Origin: Hermetia illucens
Lineage: Eukaryota > Arthropoda > Insecta > Diptera > Stratiomyidae
NCBI RefSeq assembly: GCF_905115235.1
Contig: NC_051850.1
Location: forward strand, 85,896,616 to 85,960,615
DNA length: 64,000 nt
Reading direction: 5' to 3'
A program made the position numbers and the translations under genes. The stretch's first letter is position 1; each line of letters opens with the position of its first letter. Below the pieces are notes generated by a model. It worked only from the letters and a program-made list of their open reading frames with translations, made no database searches and was not told the origin of the DNA. Below, in pieces: positions 19,851 to 28,213 of this stretch.

Positions 19851-20768
19851 TTATACAACGTCTTTTATATTAATCCAGGAGTTGTGGACTGTTGGGAAGC
19901 CCAACCATTTAATGAGAACTTTATCCCCTCGTCTTTTTAAAATTTTTTCAACGAGGTATACATTGGGGTACTTGGCCGGTGACAATTCTAATTCATAAAA
20001 CCCGCCTCGAATTAAGTTTCCTTGATAATCCTCCAGAATGTAAGTTCGAGGTTCTGTGTCTTTTACCTCACGCACTTTAAATACCTCTGTGGACCAGTTT
20101 GGAGTATAACCCTTCTCAAAGACATGTTTATGCTTGCTTATTCGAACAAAAGTTCCTACTTTGTATCTTGGTTTAGACAAGACTCTTTCTTTCTTATACA
20201 CACTGGATATCAGATCTATCTCGTTGGAAGTATTAACGTCTACAGGTCTCATCTTGATAGTTCGATGTTGGGTTGCGTTATATTTTCGTACTATGTTTTT
20301 TAATAAATTGATCCATTTGTAGTTTCCCTTCATACTAAATTCTTTCCACATGAGACTTTTAAGAGTTCTATTGAATCGTTCAACAATTGAGGCTTTTAAG
20401 GAGCTAAACGTTGAGTAATGATTTATTTGATATTTTTTCATTAGATGTATAAATTTCTTGTTGAAGAATTCTTTCCCGTCGTCTGTCTGTAAATTTCTAG
20501 GAACACGTTTCTGATTTAAAATTACTTGCATAACTTTAGTAACTTCACAACCGCTTTTATTTTTAACGGGTACTGCCCAAGCGTATTTGGAAAAAGTATC
20601 AATTACTGTAAGTAGAAAACTGAATCCCTGGTTTTCAGGTGTATAGACACTCATGTCAACTAAATCAGCCTGCCATAGATCATCAATCCCCCTTATACTA
20701 ACACGGCGGCGTTTAAAGTTTCTGCTAGCGGGCCTGTGAAGCTCATTAATAATCTGCCTTCTGCTCAT
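19851..20768 (-). CDS. Polinton integrase with chromodomain
   Basis: 305-residue DDE integrase that would insert the linear element into host DNA. The rve core holds D35 (DLWQADLVDM), D96 (LQTDDGKEF) and E130 (ASIVERFNRT), the usual catalytic triad spacing. The C-terminal 40 residues (YLVEKILKRRGDKVLIKWLG, then NSWINI) are a chromodomain, which may guide insertion to methylated histone marks. The ATG at 20768 fits the family start (SRRQIINELHRPA). It is divergent from the ATPase gene, with a shared intergenic space of under 50 bp. Length is normal and the frame is uninterrupted. Confidence 0.95.
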   Translation of the reverse strand: MSRRQIINELHRPASRNFKRRRVSIRGIDDLWQADLVDMSVYTPENQGFSFLLTVIDTFSKYAWAVPVKNKSGCEVTKVMQVILNQKRVPRNLQTDDGKEFFNKKFIHLMKKYQINHYSTFSSLKASIVERFNRTLKSLMWKEFSMKGNYKWINLLKNIVRKYNATQHRTIKMRPVDVNTSNEIDLISSVYKKERVLSKPRYKVGTFVRISKHKHVFEKGYTPNWSTEVFKVREVKDTEPRTYILEDYQGNLIRGGFYELELSPAKYPNVYLVEKILKRRGDKVLIKWLGFPTVHNSWINIKDVV

Positions 20769-20779
20769 TTTCCTGAACG

Positions 20780-20787
20780 TATAAATA
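20780..20787 (+). promoter_or_regulatory. TATA-like box upstream of the packaging ATPase
   Basis: TATAAATA about 30 bp before the ATPase ATG at 20816, in the short divergent space with the integrase. The distance leaves almost no leader, so the assignment is tentative. Confidence 0.4.
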
Positions 20788-20815
20788 TCGTTTGCTCTTT
20801 AACTGTTATATATTG

Positions 20816-21550
20816 ATGTTTACTGTTAGAGACATAATAAATGGTATCACCATGTTAAAATTTAGTCACCCATTTACAATGATGGTTGCAGGACCATCTG
20901 GATGTGGAAAGACGACCTTTATAGAAAATCTTCTGAATAACATGTGGCTTATACAACCTCAGGTTGGGAAGATAGTTTGGTGTAATGCAGAACAAGGGGG
21001 ACTGCCGTCACGTATATCGTTTAAGAACATTGAATATTTGGAATATATCCCAGATGAGTTCACCAATAAAAATAAGGATCCTACTTTAATCGTGCTGGAT
21101 GATATGATGTTAAATGCATTTTCAAAGCAGGTGTGTGAACTTTTCACTAAGGGCTCACATCATCGCAACTTCTCTGTGATCTTAGTGACCCAGAATGTAT
21201 TTCATCAAGGGAAGTTTTGTCGCGATATATCGCTTAATTGTAAATATCTAGTTGTATTCAAAAACCCGCGAGACAAAAGCCAATTCCTCCATTTAGCCAA
21301 GCAGATTTATCCAGAGAATAGTGGTGAGCTTGTGAAAATATATAAAGATATCACACAGAGACCACACAGTTATTTGCTAGTAGATTTAACCCAGGATATA
21401 AACGATATTCTTAGGTTTCGAACTGATATATTTAATAAGAGATCTCTTACATGTTACTGTTCGTCAAGTGATCTGAAAAATAATAATGGTATCGAAAATG
21501 AAACGATTAAAGGCCAACAGGCATATATTATATGTTCTAAAGAACGCTAA
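20816..21550 (+). CDS. A32-like genome-packaging ATPase (FtsK/HerA superfamily)
   Basis: 244 residues from the ATG at 20816. An open stretch upstream begins with TTG and is not a likely eukaryotic start. Walker A is GPSGCGKT at residues 26-33, Walker B is LIVLDD at about 91-96, and the downstream ILVTQNVFHQG segment matches the sensor region of A32/FtsK-type ATPases. It would pump the genome into preformed capsids. The C-terminus overlaps the next gene (21486). Length is typical for the Polinton family. Confidence 0.93.
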   Translation: MFTVRDIINGITMLKFSHPFTMMVAGPSGCGKTTFIENLLNNMWLIQPQVGKIVWCNAEQGGLPSRISFKNIEYLEYIPDEFTNKNKDPTLIVLDDMMLNAFSKQVCELFTKGSHHRNFSVILVTQNVFHQGKFCRDISLNCKYLVVFKNPRDKSQFLHLAKQIYPENSGELVKIYKDITQRPHSYLLVDLTQDINDILRFRTDIFNKRSLTCYCSSSDLKNNNGIENETIKGQQAYIICSKER

Positions 21551-21821
21551 ATCATGCTTAAGAAACGCTATATTCAAGAATGCCGATGCTGAGGTAATTA
21601 AAACTATTTGTGAAATAACACTAAACACTTTAAAAGGTAACCATATACCATGTAGGAAAGCATTAAGCAGACTTTGCAGGTATAAAAACAATATGCGAAA
21701 GTTGGCTGAGGCAAAACGATCTGTCCACAGACAGAGGAAAATCCTAATACAGCAAGGTGGATTTGTTCCTGTATTATTAGGAAGTCTTCTTTCGGGTGCT
21801 ATAGGATCTGCTATACAGTGA
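21486..21821 (+). CDS. Small conserved Polinton protein, basic with hydrophobic C-terminus
   Basis: 111 residues. The N-terminal two thirds are helical and lysine/arginine-rich (LRNAIFKNADAEVIKTICEI). The end is KILIQQGGFVPVLLGSLLSG, with a glycine-rich hydrophobic tail. I recognise this as a small protein recurring in Polinton/adintovirus genomes next to the ATPase, but I know no established function. A minor virion or membrane-active role is only a guess from the tail. It overlaps the ATPase 3' end by 65 bp in another frame, a compact viral-style arrangement. Starts at ATG 21486. Confidence 0.7.
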   Translation: MVSKMKRLKANRHILYVLKNAKSCLRNAIFKNADAEVIKTICEITLNTLKGNHIPCRKALSRLCRYKNNMRKLAEAKRSVHRQRKILIQQGGFVPVLLGSLLSGAIGSAIQ

Positions 21822-21823
21822 AC

Positions 21824-22354
21824 ATGGAGAAAAATAATGCCCTTAATAAAATGCTTTTATTATCACCCGAGGTGTATGAAAACCTTAAAGAAATTATTGA
21901 AGAGTCAAATAATCAGACCTTGTTTGATAAGGCAATGGGTAAAATTCTGAGGAACAAAAGTCTTCCTAATAAGGATAAATGGTACAGCTATAGAAATGAG
22001 TTAATAAAATTTCTAAATACGAAGCGGAAAGGGAGACATGTTTTAGCCGTAAAGTCAAATTTATCATCAGCTAGTAAAGAATTGAGGCAACAGAAAGGTC
22101 TACGAGATAGCCAGACTCAGACAAGGCTGATTTTTCGAAAAGATTTAGCAACACAGACAACCCCAGAGAAGGTACCATTCTTGACCGAGGGGACTTACTT
22201 TGAGCCAGAAGAAATAACACCACCAAGAAGATCCCTCTCACCAGCATCTAAACGACGATTATCAGCAAGCAGTATGGCTAAAAACCTTCAACCAATGAAA
22301 GTACAAAAAACTACCGCAGATAAATCTAACAGGGGGGATTATAGAAACAAATAA
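21824..22354 (+). CDS. Uncharacterised Polinton protein upstream of the penton-like gene
   Basis: 176 residues from the ATG at 21824. The N-terminal 70 residues look helical and compact (LLLSPEVYENLKEII; DKWYSYRNELIKFL), resembling a conserved Polinton domain whose role I do not know. The rest is low-complexity, rich in S, T, P, K and R (TPPRRSLSPASKRR), and probably disordered. It ends within a few bases of the next coding region. The relation between the two is uncertain: they may be separate proteins or parts of one product in related elements. Confidence 0.6.
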   Translation: MEKNNALNKMLLLSPEVYENLKEIIEESNNQTLFDKAMGKILRNKSLPNKDKWYSYRNELIKFLNTKRKGRHVLAVKSNLSSASKELRQQKGLRDSQTQTRLIFRKDLATQTTPEKVPFLTEGTYFEPEEITPPRRSLSPASKRRLSASSMAKNLQPMKVQKTTADKSNRGDYRNK

Positions 22355-22355
22355 A

Positions 22356-23927
22356 GTGACTGATAAGAAAAGAGTCAAACGCGCTTACCCTAAAGAAGGA
22401 ATAGCCGAAGGTGACCCCCTGGCATTGAGAATTGTGTTAAATTTTGAGGATTTTCATGGTTCGCTTAACTGGACACAAAAGCAGCTTAGTGAAATAAGCA
22501 ATGGGGATGGAACAATTGATTTTACTACGTTCCTTTCATCTTTTTTTAGCAGAATTGAACCTGCCGAGTTAAAGAGCTTGGGTGTAGGAAGAGCTAAGGA
22601 GAAAATGTGGGGGCGTGTAGAAACCGATCTAGTACATGGAGTCATAGCTGGCGCTTCTTACGAGAAACTTCCGAACGAGTTTATACTCAACATAAAACAA
22701 AGCGATGATGTTGTAGAGAAAGTTGTATTGAAAAATTATACCTACCCCTCTATTGAAAGCTTCACTGATGTGATTATCGGTCAAATTCCAAAGGAGCGGA
22801 GAAATCGCGATAGTTTGCAGTCTTTAATCATTTTGGGAAGTTCTTCTCCTGCACCCCCTGAATTTCCTGATGAAACGAAATCTGTTGATACTTTGGATCT
22901 TCAATGGCCAGGACTAGGTATTCAGGTGAAAATGAAAAAACCATTACCTTTACGAAGTAAATTTAGGGATTTTATGAAACTTTTGCTAACGTGCATACAA
23001 TTTAACGATGAGAAGCTTAGCGATGAGGAAAGGGAAAAGAAAATCCACCTGTTTCAGATGTTATTATTAGCACACATGGAAAAGTTGAAACAAAAATCAC
23101 TTGATGCAGAGCCTGTAAAATGGCGAAAATCTGAGGTAGACAGTGCTATTGTAGAAGCTCCGTATGAGAAGGAGAGCGGCGGTGATTATAAACCCATTGA
23201 AATAGCTATAGATACTGAAGCAGACAGCCTTAGAGATTTCTTCACAGACTTCTTTTTACAGATACCTAAAGGTAAACGTAATGCGGATGCTATAATATCG
23301 GAAATAAAAGAGAGTTTCGATAGTATAGGGTCTACAAAAGATGATGAAGATAAAGCAGCAATGCTGGAGAAGTTCAAAATATTGGAAAAAAATATTAGTC
23401 GTATGATAGAAAAACTAGCCCATGAAACATCACCATTATCTGAAAAGATTCATGAAGAATACACCATGATAATAAATAGTATCAACAGTTTGTCGAAAAC
23501 TATTAGTGAACTTACTGGAAAAATTGATAAAAGGTCCTCTGATCATGGTAAAGACTTTAGCAAAGAACTGACAGTGATGCTAGATAAAATTAGAAATTTG
23601 GAAGAAGAAGTTAGTGGAGCATCAAAGGATACTTCATCAGAGTCAATTACTAGACCTATTACATATGATGATGGGGGGCTGGTCTTTATCTCCAGTGATA
23701 TTATAAGACCACGAATAATTGGTAATCGATTGGAGCGATGTCTATGTGTAATACCGTCGAAAGAATGTGGGAGAATGCTAAGATTTGCGCATATAGAATA
23801 TCATCCGATCGAAAACACCTTTATTGAAAGTATTGCTATAGAAGTAACTAAGCAACATGGTGAAATAGTCGCATTCCATTCAAGCGATATTCCAACATAT
23901 CTCACTCTCCACTTTAAACGGCAATAA
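22356..23927 (+). CDS. Penton-like minor capsid protein (PX type)
   Basis: About 523 residues. The C-terminal 90 residues (FISSDIIRPRIIGNRLERCL to TYLTLHFKR) match the conserved jelly-roll end of Polinton minor capsid (penton) proteins. Residues about 330-430 are strongly heptad-like (KFKILEKNISRMIEKLAHE; ELTVMLDKIRNLEEEV) and should form coiled coil. The N-terminal 200 residues include a repeated fold-like pattern (SFTDVIIGQIPKERRNRDS and later DFFTDFFLQIPKGKRNADA), an internal duplication. The start is uncertain because no ATG lies close to the beginning. It lies between the ATPase group and the capsid gene, the usual place. Confidence 0.8.
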   Translation: MTDKKRVKRAYPKEGIAEGDPLALRIVLNFEDFHGSLNWTQKQLSEISNGDGTIDFTTFLSSFFSRIEPAELKSLGVGRAKEKMWGRVETDLVHGVIAGASYEKLPNEFILNIKQSDDVVEKVVLKNYTYPSIESFTDVIIGQIPKERRNRDSLQSLIILGSSSPAPPEFPDETKSVDTLDLQWPGLGIQVKMKKPLPLRSKFRDFMKLLLTCIQFNDEKLSDEEREKKIHLFQMLLLAHMEKLKQKSLDAEPVKWRKSEVDSAIVEAPYEKESGGDYKPIEIAIDTEADSLRDFFTDFFLQIPKGKRNADAIISEIKESFDSIGSTKDDEDKAAMLEKFKILEKNISRMIEKLAHETSPLSEKIHEEYTMIINSINSLSKTISELTGKIDKRSSDHGKDFSKELTVMLDKIRNLEEEVSGASKDTSSESITRPITYDDGGLVFISSDIIRPRIIGNRLERCLCVIPSKECGRMLRFAHIEYHPIENTFIESIAIEVTKQHGEIVAFHSSDIPTYLTLHFKRQ

Positions 23928-23930
23928 AGT

Positions 23931-23938
23931 ATAAATAT
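23931..23938 (+). promoter_or_regulatory. TATA-like box before the basic core-like gene
   Basis: TATAAATA about 70 bp upstream of the ATG at 24008, just after the preceding stop. It could drive the core and capsid genes. Confidence 0.4.
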
Positions 23939-24007
23939 ACTGCTTGTTTTTGTGTTCAGCATATAGTAGTTTAAAGGCGCCAAAGGGTTTAATTATTTAG
24001 TCATAAA

Positions 24008-24505
24008 ATGAACTCTTTTTACTCACGCTACTATCTAATTCAGAGTGGCGGTAATTCACATCTACATCGAACACGTAATATTAGACAGGACGGTAGAGGG
24101 GTTGGTAGCTTCTTTAGAGGCTTAGCGAGATATGCAAACCCCGTAGTTTCCGCGGGTACAAAAACCTTGAAAATGCGAGCTGTAAAAGCTGGTAAGGCAA
24201 TATTATCTGAGATAGGTAAGAAGCCTATAAGATCAATTCTAAGCAAACAGGGTCAAACTACTGTACGAGAACTAACCCAAAAAGGTATAAATAAACTCCG
24301 GAGAGATTTAGACACTGTTGTTTTTAATAATCGGTCAGAATTAAAAAGAACTAACCCTTTCAAGGTTAAAAAATCTAAACCGAGATCTAAACGTAGGAAA
24401 CATTCAAAAGGTAAAAGAGTAATTAGAAAATCTCCGCCAATTAAAGGAGTGAAAAAACGCAGAAAAAGTGTGCGAGAGCGTGTGACAGACATTTTCGATA
24501 AGTAA
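24008..24505 (+). CDS. Basic virion-core-like protein
   Basis: 165 residues, very rich in lysine and arginine. The N-terminus has a QSGG motif, then GRGVGSFFRGLARYANPVVS, a pattern I associate with small Polinton/adintovirus virion proteins carrying a glycine motif that the viral protease may cut. The C-terminal half is a histone-like basic tail (KSKPRSKRRKHSKGKR). By analogy with adenovirus core proteins it may condense the genome, which is inference. It lies 11 bp before the major capsid gene. Confidence 0.65.
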   Translation: MNSFYSRYYLIQSGGNSHLHRTRNIRQDGRGVGSFFRGLARYANPVVSAGTKTLKMRAVKAGKAILSEIGKKPIRSILSKQGQTTVRELTQKGINKLRRDLDTVVFNNRSELKRTNPFKVKKSKPRSKRRKHSKGKRVIRKSPPIKGVKKRRKSVRERVTDIFDK

Positions 24506-24516
24506 AAAAGAAAAAA

Positions 24517-25836
24517 ATGTCTTACAAAGAATGCATGAAATCTGAATTAGATCTTTTTTCTAATTCTCTCATACAAAGCAATATTTTAAAAACCGAGGAA
24601 GTAGCATACAAACCCATAGCATCGCTAGATAATTCAACTGTTTTAGAATTTATCTCACTTGGTCATGGCGATACATATCGAGATCTGTCCAGTATATATC
24701 TTCGACTAAAAGTGCAACTAATTAAGCTAAAAGACGGAAAGGAAGAATTGTACGAGAAAGGGGGCACTCCAGTTGGTCTTGTCAATAATGTCATGCATTC
24801 GCTGTTCAGACAGTGCACAATACAATTAAACGGTAAGCCAATCGCACAAACCGATCATAATTATCAATACCGAGCCTACATTGAAAATTTATTGAATTAC
24901 GGTAGTAACACTGCTAAAACCCATCTCGAATCTGTTGGGTGGTACCTTGACGAGAATGAAATGGATATCATTGAAAATGGAAAACCAGAGGATTCAAACA
25001 GTGGTTACATTAAAAGATCCAAATTGCTTGCAGGCAGCAGCGTCGTGGAATTTATGGGGAAAGTTCACGGTGATATTTTAAATCAGGATAAATTATTAAT
25101 TAACGGAGTAGATCTCCGGGTAATTTTCTCATTAGAAAAACCCGAATTTTACTTGTATTCTAAAGAGGACTCTAATTCACCACGGATCAAAATTATAGAG
25201 GCAACAATGTACATGAATCATGTAACTATTAGTCCAAGCATCTTGCTTGCGCATGAAAACGTTCTCCAACGATCCAATGCGATATACCCTTACAAACGCG
25301 TAGAGGTAAAAACATATACTTTACCTGCGAACACATTCTCGCTCTCCCTTGATAACGTGGTGATCGGTCAGTTACCCAACTTGATAGTTTTCGGTATGGT
25401 AGACAATGATGCTTATACAGGGAAACGTACGAAAAACTCATACAATTTCAAGCATAATAATCTGGTGAGATTCAACCTATCTGTTAACGGAGTGCAAATA
25501 CCAAACCAACCTTTAGAATTCGACTTTTCAGATGAAAAACCTATTAGTACACGCGGGTATCTAACATTATTCAAGGGCACTGGAATACATTATTCCGATA
25601 GAGGACACCAGATTTCAAAACAGTTTTTCGATAATGGAGCGTTCTTGTTAGCATTCGATCTGACCCCTGACAACTCATACAATACAACATGTGGAAGTCT
25701 TTTGAATCAGGGCACAATAAGGATCGAGGGACGATTCAGAGACTCTCTAAAGAAAAGCGTGACATGTATTGTATATGCAGAATATGATGGTAGCATCGAG
25801 GTGGACAAAGCTCGCAATGTTTACACGAGTTTCTAA
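24517..25836 (+). CDS. Major capsid protein, double jelly-roll (PY type)
   Basis: 439 residues. The N-terminus (ECMKSELDLFSNSLIQSNI) and the segment NVMHSLFRQCTIQLNGKPI followed by YQYRAYIENLLNYGSNTAKT are hallmark motifs of Polinton/adintovirus major capsid proteins of the double-jelly-roll fold. Trimers of such proteins form the icosahedral shell. The frame is uninterrupted, length is in the normal range, and the ATG at 24517 has an A-rich context. Its neighbours (core-like protein, protease) are the expected morphogenesis genes. Confidence 0.93.
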   Translation: MSYKECMKSELDLFSNSLIQSNILKTEEVAYKPIASLDNSTVLEFISLGHGDTYRDLSSIYLRLKVQLIKLKDGKEELYEKGGTPVGLVNNVMHSLFRQCTIQLNGKPIAQTDHNYQYRAYIENLLNYGSNTAKTHLESVGWYLDENEMDIIENGKPEDSNSGYIKRSKLLAGSSVVEFMGKVHGDILNQDKLLINGVDLRVIFSLEKPEFYLYSKEDSNSPRIKIIEATMYMNHVTISPSILLAHENVLQRSNAIYPYKRVEVKTYTLPANTFSLSLDNVVIGQLPNLIVFGMVDNDAYTGKRTKNSYNFKHNNLVRFNLSVNGVQIPNQPLEFDFSDEKPISTRGYLTLFKGTGIHYSDRGHQISKQFFDNGAFLLAFDLTPDNSYNTTCGSLLNQGTIRIEGRFRDSLKKSVTCIVYAEYDGSIEVDKARNVYTSF

Positions 25837-25894
25837 AATCTATATATAGACCCGATGGGCGACTGTTTTTACCATACATTCAGATAAGGTGAAA

Positions 25895-26233
25895 ATGAGC
25901 TGTTTAGTTAATGTTGAATATTTCCCTGGGGGGGATTTGACCTTCATCAAGAAAGTATCGTTTGCTGGTATAACGACGGAAAATAAATTATTCTCGAAAG
26001 AAGTCATCTTCAGATACCCGAATATAACCAGCAATGCTGCAGGTGTAGAGCTGATAGGAAGATGTGGAAACTTGGAATTGAGGCGATTGGATGAAGATGT
26101 TATAAAAACCCTTGCAAAGTTTTCCACGATTTTTGTTCGAGATGCAAACACAAAGGATTTCTTAAAAAACTATGTAACGGCTCACTCAAAGATTATTAAC
26201 AGTGAATCTTGCAATCAATCTGAACAGGAATGA
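25895..26233 (+). CDS. Small Polinton protein, distant paralogue of the one at 27491
   Basis: 112 residues from the ATG at 25895. The start MSCLVNVEYFPGGDLTFIKKVS and the later TIFVRDANTKDFLKNYV align in pattern with the protein encoded at 27491-27925 (YIVDVQYVSGNNNHFFVKELA; ATIYVKGRMKESLIRKYL). Both may have an RNase H-like (exonuclease) fold because the first strand looks like the D-x-E strand of DEDD exonucleases. This is weak inference, and the acidic residue pattern is poorer here. The stop overlaps the ATG of the protease gene (ATGA). A TATATATA stretch lies near 25846-25853. Confidence 0.6.
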   Translation: MSCLVNVEYFPGGDLTFIKKVSFAGITTENKLFSKEVIFRYPNITSNAAGVELIGRCGNLELRRLDEDVIKTLAKFSTIFVRDANTKDFLKNYVTAHSKIINSESCNQSEQE

Positions 26234-26650
26234 ACACGATCGAGCTTACATCAGCGTTACAAAGAAGCAAGGTGACGAAAAAATTCTTTAGAGGCGTATT
26301 TCCATCCAATCATCTTCCAGCTCAAGTGAAAAAACCAGCCTGTATTATAGCCAATACTGATCCATCATACAAACCTGGCAGCCATTGGGTAGCATTCTTT
26401 TTTCCGGCAGAGGGACCCGCAGAATACTTTGACTCATTCGGAAATTACCCCTATACAAAAATTCTTCCGCGATTTTCTATTGGCAAATTCGAAAACGTTT
26501 ATCAATAATAGGAAACGTCTTCAAGGACCATTCTCATTAACATGTGGACCTTACTGTTGTATGTATATATACACACGCTGTAAAGGAAAAAGTCTCAGAC
26601 ACTTTCTAAGAATGTTTTCATTCGCGCGATCTACATGCAAACGACGATAG
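26230..26650 (+). pseudogene. Adenain-type cysteine protease (PRO), fossil
   Basis: Homologue of the adenovirus maturation protease, which trims virion proteins. The first part carries the histidine motif GSHWVAFFF (H52) and the acidic partner EYFDSFG (D68). The later part carries the nucleophile motif LTCGPYCCMYIY. The order and spacing are those of the family. The gene looks broken, with about one break. It begins at an ATGA overlap with the preceding gene. Confidence 0.85.
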
Positions 26651-26744
26651 AGTTGTAGACACCTTTCGTAAAGTATACTTGAAAGGTAACCATCAAAGTG
26701 GTGGAATTCGATTATAATCAGCGGCATAGGACTCTGGTTGAAGG

Positions 26745-26752
26745 TATAAAAG
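26745..26752 (+). promoter_or_regulatory. TATA box upstream of the 215-residue protein gene
   Basis: TATAAAAG, 21 bp before the ATG at 26773. A good TATA match, although the leader would be very short or absent. Confidence 0.5.
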
Positions 26753-26772
26753 CGTAGTTCAAATTTAAAACT

Positions 26773-27420
26773 ATGATCAGTTCATCTTTAAAGTTATCCG
26801 GAATGAAGCCGCTTCAGAAACAACCGCGTCGTGAGAAGAAAGTTACAAAACAATCCAACGGTCGAAAATCCGAAGTGCCTGGTGAAAAAGTGCTATTAAA
26901 TTATACTTACTTCCTGGATGGATGTCAGAATCGGAAGGTTATGCTGGGTTTTGATCCATCAACATTTGAGGCTAAAATTGTTTTCCACTTGCACGGCCGA
27001 TTTCCACTGGCAACTAATTACATTGGCTGGATTCCTATTTACGACTACCTAAAGAAGCTGAAAGAGGAGACTGGAGAGAACATACCGGAAAACCAACTTG
27101 GTCTACTGAAGAAGTTTAAAATTCCTGTAGGCAAAGGTAGTATTCAACTACGATTACTGGAGCTACTTACCTTGTACGAGATGATGGATTTTTTTAATAT
27201 TGTCATGTTTCACAACAATAACGCGTCTGAAAGCGTGAAGGAATTTTTCAACCAATACGCTGCCAAATGTCGAGATAAAAGTACAATCAAGCTGACTAAC
27301 GAGGACTTTTTCATACCATCAAAAACTTGCTATGTGCATTTAAATTACTCGAGACTTTTTTATGAAATACCAATATTTTGTAATACAAACATTATTTTTA
27401 GTGTTGCTGGTTTAGAATAA
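26773..27420 (+). CDS. Unassigned Polinton protein, 215 residues
   Basis: An N-terminal basic, probably disordered 40 residues are followed by a compact domain: NYTYFLDGCQNRKVMLGFDP, then HGRFPLATNYIGWIPIYDY, a basic helical middle, and a hydrophobic end (LFYEIPIFCNTNIIFSVAGL). I do not recognise the family. Its place after the protease, at the end of the rightward block, suggests a structural or late function, but this is only context. Its stop overlaps AATAAA-like signals (27416-27445), which probably also serve the convergent gene at 27491. Confidence 0.6.
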   Translation: MISSSLKLSGMKPLQKQPRREKKVTKQSNGRKSEVPGEKVLLNYTYFLDGCQNRKVMLGFDPSTFEAKIVFHLHGRFPLATNYIGWIPIYDYLKKLKEETGENIPENQLGLLKKFKIPVGKGSIQLRLLELLTLYEMMDFFNIVMFHNNNASESVKEFFNQYAAKCRDKSTIKLTNEDFFIPSKTCYVHLNYSRLFYEIPIFCNTNIIFSVAGLE

Positions 27421-27490
27421 ATAAAGCAAGTTTATAAATAAAATGATTTTTTATTCTATCACTCTGTTAATAAGAATATAAAGGTACATA

Positions 27491-27925
27491 TTAACACAAT
27501 TTTGTACCTGCGCACCTAGATGAAGATTTGGTACTGTGGACATTGCAAAACTGTTGATAATTCTTCAATTTACTTAAGCTAGGGATATCAAGTTGTACTA
27601 TTTCTGTGTTTGGTAAGTATTTCCTAATCAAACTTTCCTTCATCCTGCCTTTCACGTATATTGTAGCATTCACGAAATACTCTAATATTCCTGGTAGGTC
27701 GTTGTAGTTAGTCTCTCCTTCATCCCACTCTAAACCATTAATATTTGCTGCTTCAAATTCGTTTTGTTGATTAGCTCTTGATGATAGCTCCTGTCTCGGA
27801 TATGGTGGTGCAAAAAAATAAAGTGTAGGACAGATTGACCCGAAAGGTAGAATTGCTAGTTCTTTAACGAAAAAATGATTATTATTCCCGGAGACGTATT
27901 GAACATCTACAATATATCTGGACAT
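27491..27925 (-). CDS. Small Polinton protein of a recurrent unnamed family
   Basis: 144 residues from the ATG at 27925. The N-terminus YIVDVQYVSGNNNHFFVKELA, then FFAPPYP and NINGLEWDEG, matches a protein type I have seen in insect mobile elements, with a possible RNase H-like exonuclease fold (first acidic strand VDVQ, then KEL). A C-x-x-H near the end (FCNVHS) is another recurring feature. Function unknown. It is convergent with the rightward block and close to the polymerase on the same strand. Related in pattern to the protein at 25895-26233. Confidence 0.6.
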   Translation of the reverse strand: MSRYIVDVQYVSGNNNHFFVKELAILPFGSICPTLYFFAPPYPRQELSSRANQQNEFEAANINGLEWDEGETNYNDLPGILEYFVNATIYVKGRMKESLIRKYLPNTEIVQLDIPSLSKLKNYQQFCNVHSTKSSSRCAGTKLC

Positions 27926-28039
27926 GTTGTTTATATAAGGAGGTGAAGCAATATAAACTGTTTTAACCGTTTTTTCTAATATTTATATATTTTTTACATG
28001 TTGAAGTCGATGTAACCAGTCCCTAAATACATTTATTCC

Positions 28040-28168
28040 ATTTCACAATGTTGAATAATCCTTAAACAGCACTATATGAATTTCACAATACTGAGTTACA
28101 TCTCCTACTATTAACAATATTACGTAATGTCTGTATTTCACAACTTAACTAAAAATGAATTTCACAAT
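28040..28168. repeat. Cluster of ATTTCACAAT motifs
   Basis: Four near-identical 10-mers at 28040, 28080, 28135 and 28159 in the non-coding gap behind the polymerase gene. The reverse complement (ATTGYGAAAT) recurs at 19389, 33878, 34002, 34132 and 34235, all outside long genes. Possible factor-binding or replication motif. This is inference. Confidence 0.6.
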
Positions 28169-28213
28169 ACTGTGTAATCTTATAAAACACAAATGAACCC
28201 AGGTAACTTATTT

